DNA of 64,000 nucleotides from an uncultured Ferrovibrio sp. (GTDB lineage Bacteria > Pseudomonadota > Alphaproteobacteria > Ferrovibrionales > Ferrovibrionaceae), in NCBI RefSeq assembly GCF_937960835.1, contig NZ_CALGPC010000016.1:75807-139806 (forward strand), given 5' to 3'. Below, piece by piece: positions 15,919 through 23,609 of this stretch. Each line of letters starts with the position of its first letter. Positions within the stretch are counted from its first letter, which is position 1. The notes beneath the pieces are model-generated. The model worked only from the letters and a program-made list of their open reading frames with translations, did not search any database and was not told where the DNA came from. The translations under genes were made by a program, and so were the position numbers.

Positions 15919-16950
15919 ATGACCGGAATCTCTGAAGCCGCAGTCGAAGATCTTCTCGCCAAGGGTCTGCGTAATCTCTGGTATCCGATTTGCCCGTCCA
16001 GCTTCGTGAAGGACAAGCCGGTTTCCCTGCGCCGGCTCGGCTACAAGATGGTGCTGTGGCGCGAGCGCGACGGCACGGTGAATGCGTTGGAGGACCATTG
16101 CCCGCATCGCGGTGCGCCGCTGTCGCTGGGCATTGTGATGGATGACCGCCTGGCCTGCGGCTATCACGGGGTGCAGGTGCGCAAGGATGGCGTCGCCGTT
16201 TCGGTGCCGGGCAGCCCGGGCTGTAAGCTGGAAGGCATGAAATGCGTCAAGGTTTTTCCGGTCAAGGAAACCAACGACGTGATCTTCGCCTATGTGGGCG
16301 ACGAGCAGCATCCCGATCCGGTGGAAATGAAGCTACCCGAGGAATTGACCTCGGAAGAGTTCAGTTCATTCCTCTGCTATGCCGAATGGCGCGGCGATTA
16401 CCGCTATGTCTATGACAATGTCATGGACCCGATGCATGGGACTTACCTGCATAAGCAGTCCCATTCCATGTCGTTCGGCGATACCAAGGCGAAATTCCAG
16501 ATCCGCGATACCGATACCGGCTTCGTCTTCGAGAAGATCGGCCAGCGCAACGTGAACTTTGACTGGACCGAGTTTGGCGACACCGGAATCCATTGGCTGC
16601 GCCTGGAGATTCCGTATCCGCCCACCGGCGGCCCCGGCGGTAACTTCCATATCGTCGGCATGTACACGCCGATTACGCCGGGCGTTTCGGCAGTATTCCA
16701 TTGGCGCTGCCGCCGGCTGAGCGGCTGGCAGCGGGATACCTGGCGGTTCCTCTATAAGAACCGGCTCGAGGCCCGTCACTGGGCGGTGCTTGAGCAGGAT
16801 CGCGTGATGCTTGAGGAGTTCGAACCCGACGCCAACAAGCGCGAGATCCTCTACCAGCATGATATGGGCCTTGTGCGCCTGCGGCGTTACTTCCGCAACA
16901 AGGCCGAAGCGCAACTGCAGAGCCTGGCTGCTGCAGGTCACGCGGAATAG
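15919..16950 (+). CDS. Rieske [2Fe-2S] non-heme iron oxygenase, module B
   Basis: The protein has 343 residues. Cluster ligands lie in CPHRG (Cys61, His63) and CGYHG (Cys80, His83); the catalytic iron motif is DNVMDPMHGTYLH (Asp170, His173, His178). The C-terminal part shares WRFLYKNRLEARH with the module-A Rieske protein, confirming paralogy. A reductase with a plant-type ferredoxin domain is encoded two genes downstream and is the likely electron donor, giving a two-component oxygenase like vanillate demethylase. An AGGAGAA site precedes the ATG. Confidence 0.93.
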   Translation: MTGISEAAVEDLLAKGLRNLWYPICPSSFVKDKPVSLRRLGYKMVLWRERDGTVNALEDHCPHRGAPLSLGIVMDDRLACGYHGVQVRKDGVAVSVPGSPGCKLEGMKCVKVFPVKETNDVIFAYVGDEQHPDPVEMKLPEELTSEEFSSFLCYAEWRGDYRYVYDNVMDPMHGTYLHKQSHSMSFGDTKAKFQIRDTDTGFVFEKIGQRNVNFDWTEFGDTGIHWLRLEIPYPPTGGPGGNFHIVGMYTPITPGVSAVFHWRCRRLSGWQRDTWRFLYKNRLEARHWAVLEQDRVMLEEFEPDANKREILYQHDMGLVRLRRYFRNKAEAQLQSLAAAGHAE

Positions 16951-16959
16951 GAGCGTTAC

Positions 16960-17370
16960 GTGTCGAAGTTAGTCCGCAGGATCGTCGCGCCGGGCGTTGC
17001 AGAGCCGCCGAATGCGACCTGGTCGAATGGTCTGGTCATCGGCGACGAAATCGTGCTGTCGGGGATTACCGCGCGCGGTGCGGACGGCAAGGCGATCGGC
17101 GGCGACAGCGTCGAGAAGCAAACGCTGGCGATCTTCGATCGCATCCGGCAGTTGGTCGAGGCGGCTGGCGGTGGTGTGCATAACATCTACAAGCTGGTTG
17201 TCTACGTCACCGACATCGCTCGCAAGGACGAGGTCAACGCGGCCCGCGCGGCTTTCTTCAAGCCGATCTATCCCTGTTCGACCCTGGTCGAGGTCAGTGG
17301 CCTGGTCTTTCCGGACCTTCTCGTGGAGGTCGATGCCTTCGCCAATTTGAGTGTTGATCTGCGTGCCTGA
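16960..17370 (+). CDS. RidA (YjgF/YER057c/UK114) family protein, module B
   Basis: The 136-residue RidA-fold protein shares PCSTLVEVSGL and LLVEVDAFA with the module-A RidA. The Arg that binds the substrate carboxylate in classic RidA is replaced (PCSTLV instead of PxRxxV). GTG at 16960 is used as the start, nine bases after the Rieske stop. It lies between the oxygenase and its reductase, so a direct catabolic step is likely, perhaps hydrolysis of an enamine, imine or amino-muconate-type intermediate. The step is inferred. Confidence 0.88.
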   Translation: MSKLVRRIVAPGVAEPPNATWSNGLVIGDEIVLSGITARGADGKAIGGDSVEKQTLAIFDRIRQLVEAAGGGVHNIYKLVVYVTDIARKDEVNAARAAFFKPIYPCSTLVEVSGLVFPDLLVEVDAFANLSVDLRA

Positions 17371-17397
17371 CCGGCTGCTTCCTGGAGTTCTTGATTA

Positions 17398-18366
17398 ATG
17401 ACTGATGCGGCTCATTCCTCCAAATCCCTGACGGTGCGCGTGCAGCGCATCGAATGGGAGGCTGAAGGCGTCATCAGCGTGGAGCTGCGCCGCCCGGACA
17501 ATGAGCCGCTGCCAGAATTTACCGCGGGCGCACATATAGATATTCATCTGCCGAACGGACTGGTCCGCAGCTACTCGCTGTCGAGTGATTCATCGGACCG
17601 TCAGCGCTATGTGGTCGGCGTTGGCCTGGATGCGGCCAGCCGTGGCGGATCGTCCTATATCCACAATCAGCTGCGCGTCGGGCAGATGCTGACGATCGAC
17701 GGCCCGCGCAACCATTTTCCGCTGGTCGAGGATGCCGAGCAGGTGGTGTTCATCGCCGGCGGCATCGGCATCACGCCGTTATTCTGCATGATGCGCCGCC
17801 TCAATGCCCTGGGGCGGAAGTTCGAGTTGCACTATGCCACCCGAAACCGGCGGCGGATGGCCTTTCTGACCGCTGTCCAGGCGCTGGGCCCTGTGCATGT
17901 TCACTGCGATGAGGAACAGGGCGGCCGTCCGCTCGATCTCGCCGCCATCATCCGGAAGTATCCTGCAGGCACGCATTTCTATTGCTGCGGTCCGACGCCG
18001 ATGCTGACGGCTTTCGAGCAGGCCACGGAGCATCTGCCGGCCGATCTCGTCCATGTCGAATATTTTTCGCCCAAGCCGCAGGATCCGGCCGCCGAGAGCA
18101 ATACTTTCACGGTGGTTCTGGCCCGTACCGGTCGGGAATACGTCGTTCCTGCTGACAAGAGCATCCTCGACGTATTGGTGCAGCAGGGCGTCAGCGTTGA
18201 GAGCTCCTGTCTGGACGGCATCTGCGGCACCTGTGAGATCCGCGTGCTGGAAGGGGTGCCGGATCATCGGGACTCCGTGCTGACCAAAGCCGAGCAGGAA
18301 GCCAACAAGTCGATGATGATCTGCGTGTCGCGCTGCAAGGGCGACCGCCTGGTTTTGGATTTGTGA
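17398..18366 (+). CDS. Rieske oxygenase reductase, flavin plus [2Fe-2S] (VanB type)
   Basis: The 322-residue protein has three parts. A flavin-binding barrel carries RSYSLSS (about 57-63), where Arg-Ser-Tyr-Ser contacts FMN or FAD. An NAD-binding domain has GGIGITP (121-127) and CCGPTPML (196-203). A C-terminal plant-type ferredoxin domain has Cys271, Cys276, Cys279 and Cys309. This order is typical of phthalate dioxygenase reductase and VanB. It passes electrons from NAD(P)H to the Rieske oxygenase encoded two genes upstream, and possibly to the module-A and third Rieske enzymes, which lack reductase genes nearby. Confidence 0.93.
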   Translation: MTDAAHSSKSLTVRVQRIEWEAEGVISVELRRPDNEPLPEFTAGAHIDIHLPNGLVRSYSLSSDSSDRQRYVVGVGLDAASRGGSSYIHNQLRVGQMLTIDGPRNHFPLVEDAEQVVFIAGGIGITPLFCMMRRLNALGRKFELHYATRNRRRMAFLTAVQALGPVHVHCDEEQGGRPLDLAAIIRKYPAGTHFYCCGPTPMLTAFEQATEHLPADLVHVEYFSPKPQDPAAESNTFTVVLARTGREYVVPADKSILDVLVQQGVSVESSCLDGICGTCEIRVLEGVPDHRDSVLTKAEQEANKSMMICVSRCKGDRLVLDL

Positions 18367-18377
18367 CGGGGGACGCC

Positions 18378-19337
18378 ATGAGTGTTTTGGGAATTGATCG
18401 CATCACCTACGGCGTCGACGATCTCGCGGCCTGCCGCAAGTTCTTCCTCGATTGGGGGCTGAAGCTGGTCCGGGAGGATGAAAACGGCCTCGATTTCGAA
18501 AGCCTGAATGGATGCGAGGTCTGGATACGCAAGACGACCGATCCCAGCCTGCCGCCGGCCTTCGAAGAGGGGCCGACGCTGCGCCAAGTGATCTGGGGAG
18601 TCGAAAGTTCGGCCGATCTCGATGCTTATCGTCCGCATCTGGCCGCAGCGCCGGGATTTAGCGAACAGGACAATACCCTTTTTGCCATCGATCCCAATGG
18701 CATGGGGATGGGGTTGCGCGTCTCGCGCAAGCGTCCGGTGGATGTCGTTGGCGCCGCAAGCAACAGCTGGGGGCGCACCGAGCGTATCGATGTGCCCGGT
18801 CCGGTTTATGAGCGCGCCGAGCCGATCGAGGTCGGCCATGTCGTCTTTTTCACCAATGCGCTCGAGGCGACCACGGCCTTCTACCAGAAGCTTGGTTTCT
18901 GCCTGTCCGACCGCTATCCCGGCCGCGGGCATTTCATGCGCTGCGCCGAACGCGGCGGTCATCACGATCTTTTCCTGCTGCAGACGCCGGAGGCGCGCCG
19001 CGGCCTCAATCACATTGCCTTTACTGTGCGTGACATCCATGAGGTCTTTGGCGGCGGGCTGCACATCTCGCGCTGCGGCTGGGAGACCCAGCTTGGCCCT
19101 GGCCGGCATCCGATTTCTTCGGCCTATTTCTGGTACTTCAAAAACCCGGCCGGGGCGCTGGTCGAATACTATGCCGATGAAGACGAGCTGACCGAGAAAT
19201 GGCAGCCGCGCGATTTCGAACCGGGTCCGACGGTCTTCGCCGAATGGGCGGTGGCCGGCGGCCTCGACGGCAACACCCGGCGCCAGAAGACCGGGGCCCC
19301 CAATGCCGATAGTCGCTTTCTGACGGAGAAACGGTGA
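18378..19337 (+). CDS. VOC-family extradiol dioxygenase-like protein
   Basis: The 319-residue protein has two glyoxalase/bleomycin-resistance modules. The first (about residues 1-130, GVDDLAACRKFF) looks structural. The second keeps likely iron ligands: His in VGHVVFFTN, His in GLNHIAFTV and Glu in ALVEYYADEDE. This suits type I extradiol catechol dioxygenases. ATG at 18378, with GGGGGA seven bases upstream, is preferred over a GTG at 18363 overlapping the reductase stop. It would cleave the diol formed by the Rieske system. The aromatic substrate is not identified. Confidence 0.85.
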   Translation: MSVLGIDRITYGVDDLAACRKFFLDWGLKLVREDENGLDFESLNGCEVWIRKTTDPSLPPAFEEGPTLRQVIWGVESSADLDAYRPHLAAAPGFSEQDNTLFAIDPNGMGMGLRVSRKRPVDVVGAASNSWGRTERIDVPGPVYERAEPIEVGHVVFFTNALEATTAFYQKLGFCLSDRYPGRGHFMRCAERGGHHDLFLLQTPEARRGLNHIAFTVRDIHEVFGGGLHISRCGWETQLGPGRHPISSAYFWYFKNPAGALVEYYADEDELTEKWQPRDFEPGPTVFAEWAVAGGLDGNTRRQKTGAPNADSRFLTEKR

Positions 19338-20122
19338 TGGCGAAGATTCGCCTTGAGTTCCGCAAGGTCACGAAACGCTTTCCGGCGCAGCAGCGCAATG
19401 GCGAGCCGATCACCGCGGTACAGGACGTATCGTTCACGATCAGCGATGGCGAGGTCGTGTCGATCATCGGCCCGTCCGGCTGCGGCAAGAGCACGCTGCT
19501 GAACATGGGGTCCGGGCTTGATCCCGTCAGCGAGGGTCAGGTCTTTGTCGATGGCGAGCTGGTAACCCGACCCAACGAGCATGTCGCCTTCATGCTCCAG
19601 AAGGACCTGCTGCTGCCCTGGCGCACCATCCGCGAGAATGTCGAACTCGGCCTGGAGATCCAGGGCCGCCCGGCTCAGGAACGTCATCGCATCGCCGAGA
19701 ACCTGCTGGCAAAATGCCGCCTGCAGGATTTCGTGCATCATTACCCGCATCAGCTTTCCGGCGGCATGCGCCAGCGCGCGGCGCTGGCCCGCACTCTGGC
19801 GGTCGACCCTGCCGTGCTGCTGATGGATGAGCCGTTCTCGGCACTCGACGCGCAGACCAAGATGGTTCTGCAGCAGGATCTCGGCCGCACGCTGGCAGAG
19901 GCCGGCAAGACGGCTTTGTTCATCACCCACGATTTGGCCGAGGCGATCGCGCTTTCCGATCGCGTGCTGGTGATGAGTCAGCGGCCGGGACGCATCATCG
20001 AGGAAATCAAAGTCGATATCGGCAATCGGGACAATCCGATGGAGCGCCGGAAAAGCCCGAAAGTTGGCCCGTATGTGTCAGCGTTGATGGAACTTCTGCA
20101 TATCGATCAGGCAGCGGCCTGA
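19337..20122 (+). CDS. ABC transporter ATP-binding protein (SsuB/TauB/NrtD-type)
   Basis: The protein has 261 residues, with Walker A GPSGCGKST, a Q-loop in MLQKDLLLPW, signature LSGGMRQRAALARTL, Walker B VLLMDEP, SALD, and the switch His in ITHDLAEA. ATG 19337 overlaps the VOC stop by one base; a GTG one codon earlier is also possible. It belongs with the binding protein (20154) and permease (21164). Together they form an importer of the nitrate/sulfonate/pyrimidine-precursor type. It may also serve the orphan binding protein of module A. Confidence 0.93.
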   Translation: MAKIRLEFRKVTKRFPAQQRNGEPITAVQDVSFTISDGEVVSIIGPSGCGKSTLLNMGSGLDPVSEGQVFVDGELVTRPNEHVAFMLQKDLLLPWRTIRENVELGLEIQGRPAQERHRIAENLLAKCRLQDFVHHYPHQLSGGMRQRAALARTLAVDPAVLLMDEPFSALDAQTKMVLQQDLGRTLAEAGKTALFITHDLAEAIALSDRVLVMSQRPGRIIEEIKVDIGNRDNPMERRKSPKVGPYVSALMELLHIDQAAA

Positions 20123-20153
20123 TTGCAGACAATCGAGAAGGAAAGGGGGCGTC

Positions 20154-21128
20154 ATGACAAGATTGCGTAAGATCGTATTGGGAGGACTGGCCTGTATCGG
20201 ATTGGCGGCAGCCGTTCCGGCCGCTCAGGCCCAGGATGTCACGTATCTGCTGCCGGCGCCTCAGGTTCTGCCGGCCTTCGGTCCCTGGATGGTGGCGCAG
20301 CAGCGCGGCTATTTCAAAGATGAGGGGCTGAACGTCACCTTCCAGATCGGCAAGGGTGGCGTCGATGTCGCCAAGCAGGTCGGCGCAGGCAATGCCGTGA
20401 TCGGCGGCGCAATCGGCGATACGCCGATCCTGGTGCGTCCGAACGGCGTGCCGGTGAAGTCGGTTGCCGTCATCGGCGGCCGGTCCCTGATGCAGCTGGT
20501 AATCAACAAGGACAAGGTCAAGTCAATCAAGGACCTGAAGGGCAAGACCGTCACCACGATGGCCTATCAGGACACCACCTTCTTCGCTCTGCTCGGCATG
20601 CTAGCTACGCAGGGCATGACCAAGAATGACGTCAATGCGCAGGCGGTCGGTCCGCTCAACGTCTGGAAGCTGTTCGCGGCGGGCGAGGCCGATGCCATGG
20701 CCTCCACGCCCGACTGGACCTACAACGTGATGAGCACCAGCAAGATCAATCTGGAAATCATCCCGTCGGATACGCATTTCCGCAGCATGGCGCAGGCAAT
20801 CCTCGCCTCGGATGAGACGATCCAGAAGAATCCTGAGCTGATCCGCAAGCTCGTCCGCGCCACCCTCAAGGGCATGAAGGCGATCATGGACGATCCGGCC
20901 GCCAGCGCCGCCGATTACATCAAGGCGGTGCCCGAGCATGCCGGCAAGGAAGCCGCCATGACCGAAATCTTCAAGATGTACATCGAATATGTCTACCAGG
21001 GTCAGAAGGTGCTGGGCGAGATGGATGAGCAGCGGCTGAGCGCCCTGCAGGACTTCTATCTCAAGGAAGGCATCGTTCGCGAGAAGACGCCGGTCAAGGA
21101 CCTCTACACCAACCAGTTCATTCAGTAA
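20154..21128 (+). CDS. NMT1/THI5-like ABC transporter substrate-binding protein, module B
   Basis: The 324-residue secreted binding protein has a signal peptide ending AAQAQ (about residue 25). The mature protein is strongly similar to the module-A protein at 7073-8056: it shares VTYLLPAP, GGVDVAKQVGAGNA, GDTPILVRPNG and the C-terminal EGIVREKTPVKDLYTNQF block. Differences cluster in the central region that forms the other ligand face, so the two may bind related but not identical ligands. The ribosome site is GGAAAGGGGG. It is encoded between its ATPase and permease genes. Confidence 0.92.
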   Translation: MTRLRKIVLGGLACIGLAAAVPAAQAQDVTYLLPAPQVLPAFGPWMVAQQRGYFKDEGLNVTFQIGKGGVDVAKQVGAGNAVIGGAIGDTPILVRPNGVPVKSVAVIGGRSLMQLVINKDKVKSIKDLKGKTVTTMAYQDTTFFALLGMLATQGMTKNDVNAQAVGPLNVWKLFAAGEADAMASTPDWTYNVMSTSKINLEIIPSDTHFRSMAQAILASDETIQKNPELIRKLVRATLKGMKAIMDDPAASAADYIKAVPEHAGKEAAMTEIFKMYIEYVYQGQKVLGEMDEQRLSALQDFYLKEGIVREKTPVKDLYTNQFIQ

Positions 21129-21163
21129 CGGCCCAAATCGGGAGGCCGGCGGAGATCAAGACG

Positions 21164-21958
21164 ATGGATGCCCTTTTGCCACAGACGTCGACGCAACGCA
21201 TGATGATCGGCAGCTTTGTTCTGCTGATCCTGTTCCTGGTTGCGTGGGAATGGCTGCCCGGCTTGTTCGGTATCCCCGCCTTTATCATCCCGCCGGCCTC
21301 CAAGGTCTGGGACGAGTTCCTGCACATGCTGGCCAATGACCGGCTGCTGTTCCATACCATGATCACCGCGATGCAGGTGCTGGTCGGCTTCCTGCTCGGC
21401 GTTCTGCTTGGCATGATTGTCGGCTTTGTGCTGGGCATGTCGCCGACTGCGGAATTCATGCTGTCGCCTTATATCCTGGCGCTGCAGATTGCCCCGAAGG
21501 TGGCCTTCGCGCCGCTCTTCGTGATCTGGTTCGGCTATACCGTTTATCCGAAAATCCTGGTCGCCGTTCTCATCGTTTTCTTCCCGGTGATGATCAATGT
21601 GCTGGGCGCCGTGCGGGCCATCGACCCGGATATCGTCCGCTTGGCAAAATCTTTTACCGCCAGCCGCCTGCAGGTTTTCTGGAAGATCGAGTTCCCTGCC
21701 GCAATGCCGCCTTTCTTCGCCGGCCTGCGCATTGCCGCGACTCTGGCGGTGATCGGCGTAGTGGTCGGCGAGCTGGTCGGCGGCAATACCGGCCTGGGCT
21801 ATCTGCTCACCTTTGGCGAAGGCGCGGGCAATACGGCGATGGTTTTCGTCGCCATCATCATGCTGACCCTGATCGGTATTGCGCTTTACGGCGCCATCGT
21901 GCTGATCGAGAACCGGATTCTGCATTACCTGCCGGCGCGGGCGCGCAAGACCGCATGA
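21164..21958 (+). CDS. ABC transporter permease (SsuC/TauC-type)
   Basis: The 264-residue protein has six hydrophobic segments and the BPD_transp_1 fold. The cytoplasmic EAA-like loop (AKSFTASRLQVFWKIEFPAAMP) lies about residues 165-186. It completes the importer with the two preceding genes and would act as a homodimer. Its stop overlaps the SDR start by four bases (ATGA). The operon context implies uptake of the compound degraded by module B. Confidence 0.93.
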   Translation: MDALLPQTSTQRMMIGSFVLLILFLVAWEWLPGLFGIPAFIIPPASKVWDEFLHMLANDRLLFHTMITAMQVLVGFLLGVLLGMIVGFVLGMSPTAEFMLSPYILALQIAPKVAFAPLFVIWFGYTVYPKILVAVLIVFFPVMINVLGAVRAIDPDIVRLAKSFTASRLQVFWKIEFPAAMPPFFAGLRIAATLAVIGVVVGELVGGNTGLGYLLTFGEGAGNTAMVFVAIIMLTLIGIALYGAIVLIENRILHYLPARARKTA

Positions 21959-22713
21959 CGCTGCAGGGGCGCATCCTCGTCATTACCGGGGCCGGCCGCG
22001 GCCTGGGGCGCAGCTTCGCCGAAGCCTGCGCCAAGGCCGGTGCCGCGGCTATCGTCGTGGCCGATATCAATGCCGAATGGGGCGAGGCGACCGCACAGGT
22101 CCTGCGCGAGCGGGGGACCGATGCGATCTTTTTGCCGGTTGATCTGGGGCAGCCGCAATCCATCGAGGATTTCTCCAAGCTGGTGGCGGACCGCTACGGC
22201 CGCGTGGACGGCCTGGTCAATAATGCCGCGATTGCCACCGGCATCGGCGGCAAGACCTTCGAGGAAATCGATATCGAAACCTGGGATCGGGTGATGAGCG
22301 TCAACGTGCGCGGCACCTGGTTGATGGTGAAGGCGATGGCGCCATTGCTGCGCAAGGCGGAAGATGGCGGGCGCATCGTCAATCTCGCATCCGATACCGC
22401 CCTCTGGGGAGCGCCGCGGCTGCTGCATTATGTCGGCAGCAAGGGAGCGATCATCGCCATGACGCGTTCTCTGGCTCGGGAACTCGGTCCAGACAACATC
22501 ACTGTCAACGCCATAGCTCCCGGCCTTGTTGTGGTCGAAGCCACGGAATACGTTCCCCAGGAACGTCACCAGCTTTATGTGTCCGGCCGCGCCATGCAGC
22601 GGCAGCAATTTCCCGAAGATGTGACCGGCGCCGTGGTCTTCCTGCTGAGTGCCTCCGCCGGCTTCGTCACGGGACAGCTGCTGCCGGTCAATGGCGGATT
22701 TGTCTTCAACTGA
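21955..22713 (+). CDS. short-chain dehydrogenase/reductase
   Basis: The 252-residue classical SDR has GAGRGLGRS at the cofactor site, NNAAIA, and catalytic residues in LHYVGSKGAI (Tyr-xxx-Lys); Ser is expected in NLASDT. The C-terminal GQLLPVNGG block is intact. It overlaps the permease gene by four bases. Unlike the SDR at 12969-13748, its catalytic triad is complete, so it should be an active NAD(P)-dependent alcohol dehydrogenase or ketoreductase. It may act on a diol or hydroxy intermediate of the pathway. Confidence 0.92.
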   Translation: MTLQGRILVITGAGRGLGRSFAEACAKAGAAAIVVADINAEWGEATAQVLRERGTDAIFLPVDLGQPQSIEDFSKLVADRYGRVDGLVNNAAIATGIGGKTFEEIDIETWDRVMSVNVRGTWLMVKAMAPLLRKAEDGGRIVNLASDTALWGAPRLLHYVGSKGAIIAMTRSLARELGPDNITVNAIAPGLVVVEATEYVPQERHQLYVSGRAMQRQQFPEDVTGAVVFLLSASAGFVTGQLLPVNGGFVFN

Positions 22714-22736
22714 CCGCGCAATGCTTATGGAGAAGC

Positions 22737-23609
22737 ATGATGAGCGCCGATGAGGTCATACCGCAGGGCAAATACGTGGTGCCGGCTCTTGCCCAGGGAT
22801 TGAGCATTCTTTCCTTATTCAGCCGCGAGCGTCCGAGCCTTACGGCGCCGGAAATCGCTCAGAAGCTGTCTCTTTCGCGTACTACGGTTTTCCGTCTGCT
22901 GCACACCCTGCAACTGATGGGCTATGTGCGGCGGGAGCCCGACGAGCGCCATTTCAGCCTTGGCCCCGCCTTATTAAGCCGCGGTTTCGAGTATCTGGCA
23001 TCGCTCGATATCATCGAGGTGGCCCAGCCGATCCTTCAGCGCCTGCGCGACGAAACCGGACTGTCGGCTCACATGGCGGTGCGTGACGGCCGCGAGATCG
23101 TCTATGTCGCGCGGTTCCCAGCGCGCTCGACCGTCGCCAGCAACGTCAATATCGGAACGCGGTTTCCGATTCATGCGACGGTCATGGGGCGCATGATGAT
23201 CTGCGAGTACAGCGACGAGCAGCTTGCCGCGCTGTTTCCGACGGAACCCCTGCAGCGCTTCAGCGAGCAGACGCCGACAACTCTGGCGGCCCTCAAGGAA
23301 ATGCTGAAGAAAGACCGCGAGCGGGGCTATGCCGTCAGCCAGTCGTTCTTCGAACGTGGCGTCAGCTCAATCGCTGCCCCCGTCCGGGATGGCGCCGGCA
23401 ATATCGTCGCCGCCATCAATATCACCGCCGTCGATGCCTATATCGAACTGCCGGCCATGCATGGCGCCCTGAAGGATGCCGTGCTGGCGGCTGCTGCAGA
23501 AATTACCCGCTGGCTCAACCGCGATATGTCGCGCGAATTACAGACGGCGGACATGTCCACCTCAACATCCGGCAAGAAGACCAGGAGAAGCGAGCGCGTC
23601 CATGCCTGA
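22737..23609 (+). CDS. IclR-family transcriptional regulator, module B
   Basis: The 290-residue protein has an N-terminal winged helix-turn-helix (LTAPEIAQKLSLSRTTVFRLL) and a C-terminal effector-binding domain with the family's HATVMGRMM block. It is a paralogue of the module-A regulator. Tandem ATGs occur at 22737 and 22740. It is internal to the operon and overlaps the ThDP gene by eight bases, so the operon is probably autoregulated through the inverted repeat at 15297-15318. The effector is unknown; IclR proteins of this type bind aromatic acids or pathway intermediates. Confidence 0.92.
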   Translation: MMSADEVIPQGKYVVPALAQGLSILSLFSRERPSLTAPEIAQKLSLSRTTVFRLLHTLQLMGYVRREPDERHFSLGPALLSRGFEYLASLDIIEVAQPILQRLRDETGLSAHMAVRDGREIVYVARFPARSTVASNVNIGTRFPIHATVMGRMMICEYSDEQLAALFPTEPLQRFSEQTPTTLAALKEMLKKDRERGYAVSQSFFERGVSSIAAPVRDGAGNIVAAINITAVDAYIELPAMHGALKDAVLAAAAEITRWLNRDMSRELQTADMSTSTSGKKTRRSERVHA

